From: Usnea hakonensis
Lineage: Eukaryota; Ascomycota; Lecanoromycetes; Lecanorales; Parmeliaceae
Direction: 5' to 3'
Assembly (NCBI GenBank): GCA_013423325.1
Contig: BLJB01000299.1
Coordinates: forward strand, 1-47,123
DNA length: 47,123 nt
The notes beneath the pieces are model-generated. The model ran no database searches, was not told the DNA's origin, and saw only the letters and a program-made list of their open reading frames with translations. Each line of letters starts with the position of its first letter. Position 1 is the first letter of the stretch. This document shows, piece after piece, positions 46,992 to 47,123 of the stretch. The position numbers and the translations under genes are program-made.

Positions 46992-47123
46992 TGGTATACC
47001 CGAAAACGAGAGGACACCAGCTTAGGGTCCTAAGGACTAGAAAACGAGGAGAATACTTCACTATAACCTCGCGAAAGCCGAAAGCTCCGCCCTAATCTAG
47101 ATACGAATAGAGAAGATCGGGCT
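46992..47123 (+). mobile_element. Second, 5'-truncated copy of the Tad-like LINE (plus strand)
   Basis: The sequence from 46992 includes the 22 bases that, in reverse complement, follow the N gap of the first LINE (35962-35983). The plus strand reads GIPENERTPA, ILHYNLAKAESSALI and IRIEKIG, matching the ORF2 C-terminal part of Tad-type LINEs. Sequence left of 46992 is unrelated to the first copy, so this copy is 5'-truncated, as is common for LINEs. It runs off the window. Confidence 0.65.

Overview
The window comes from a filamentous ascomycete (Pezizomycotina). The evidence is many short GT-AG introns (mostly 47-65 bp) with CTRAC-like branch sites, fungal forms of conserved eukaryotic proteins, a divergent H2A/H2B pair, and a 22 kb block of transposons ruined by C-to-T mutation on both strands in the pattern of repeat-induced point mutation (RIP). 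I could not fix the class from the sequence; a Dothideomycete or Leotiomycete would fit.

Positions 1-24,613 are ordinary gene-dense euchromatin. In order: a UCH37-type deubiquitinase (+), a conserved fungal protein whose frame is broken (+), an F-box/FBXO21-like protein (-), the J-protein Jjj1 (+), a small mariner-type MITE and an AT-rich relic, the Prp43 cofactor Sqs1 (-), the autophagy protease Atg4 (+), histones H2B (-) and H2A (+), the complex I LYR subunit NDUFB9 (-), the 2-oxoglutarate dehydrogenase E2 Kgd2 (+), and a secreted amidase (-). Exon structures were read from splice sites and protein continuity; CDS spans below run from start to stop and include the introns. Several neighbours are head to head (FBXO21/JJJ1, SQS1/ATG4, H2B/H2A, NDUFB9/KGD2) and probably share promoters. 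There is no biosynthetic cluster and no RNA gene that I can support.

Positions 24,614-47,123 are a transposon graveyard with no intact host gene. A 9.37 kb element (24,622-33,987) has 18-bp inverted termini, GGGTCGGGT subterminal motifs and an 8-bp target duplication, as in hAT transposons. It is reduced to very AT-rich sequence and carries dispersed arrays of a 12-bp unit that I cannot assign. Next come minus-strand Ty3/gypsy chromovirus fragments on both sides of a 5.1 kb Tad-like LINE (minus strand). The LINE has lost CpA/TpG but kept CpG. A plus-strand gypsy follows (gag, protease, reverse transcriptase, RNase H, integrase, chromodomain; about 41.1-46.3 kb). The window ends in a 5'-truncated second copy of the LINE. 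Runs of N at 24,956, 35,689, 36,271 and 38,214 mark scaffold joins.

The most unusual signals are the large hAT-like element with its periodic 12-mers, the two grades of RIP in adjacent elements, the frame-disrupted conserved gene at 2.3-3.5 kb, and the KGD2/NDUFB9 divergent promoter with its GGTAAAGTACC inverted repeat.
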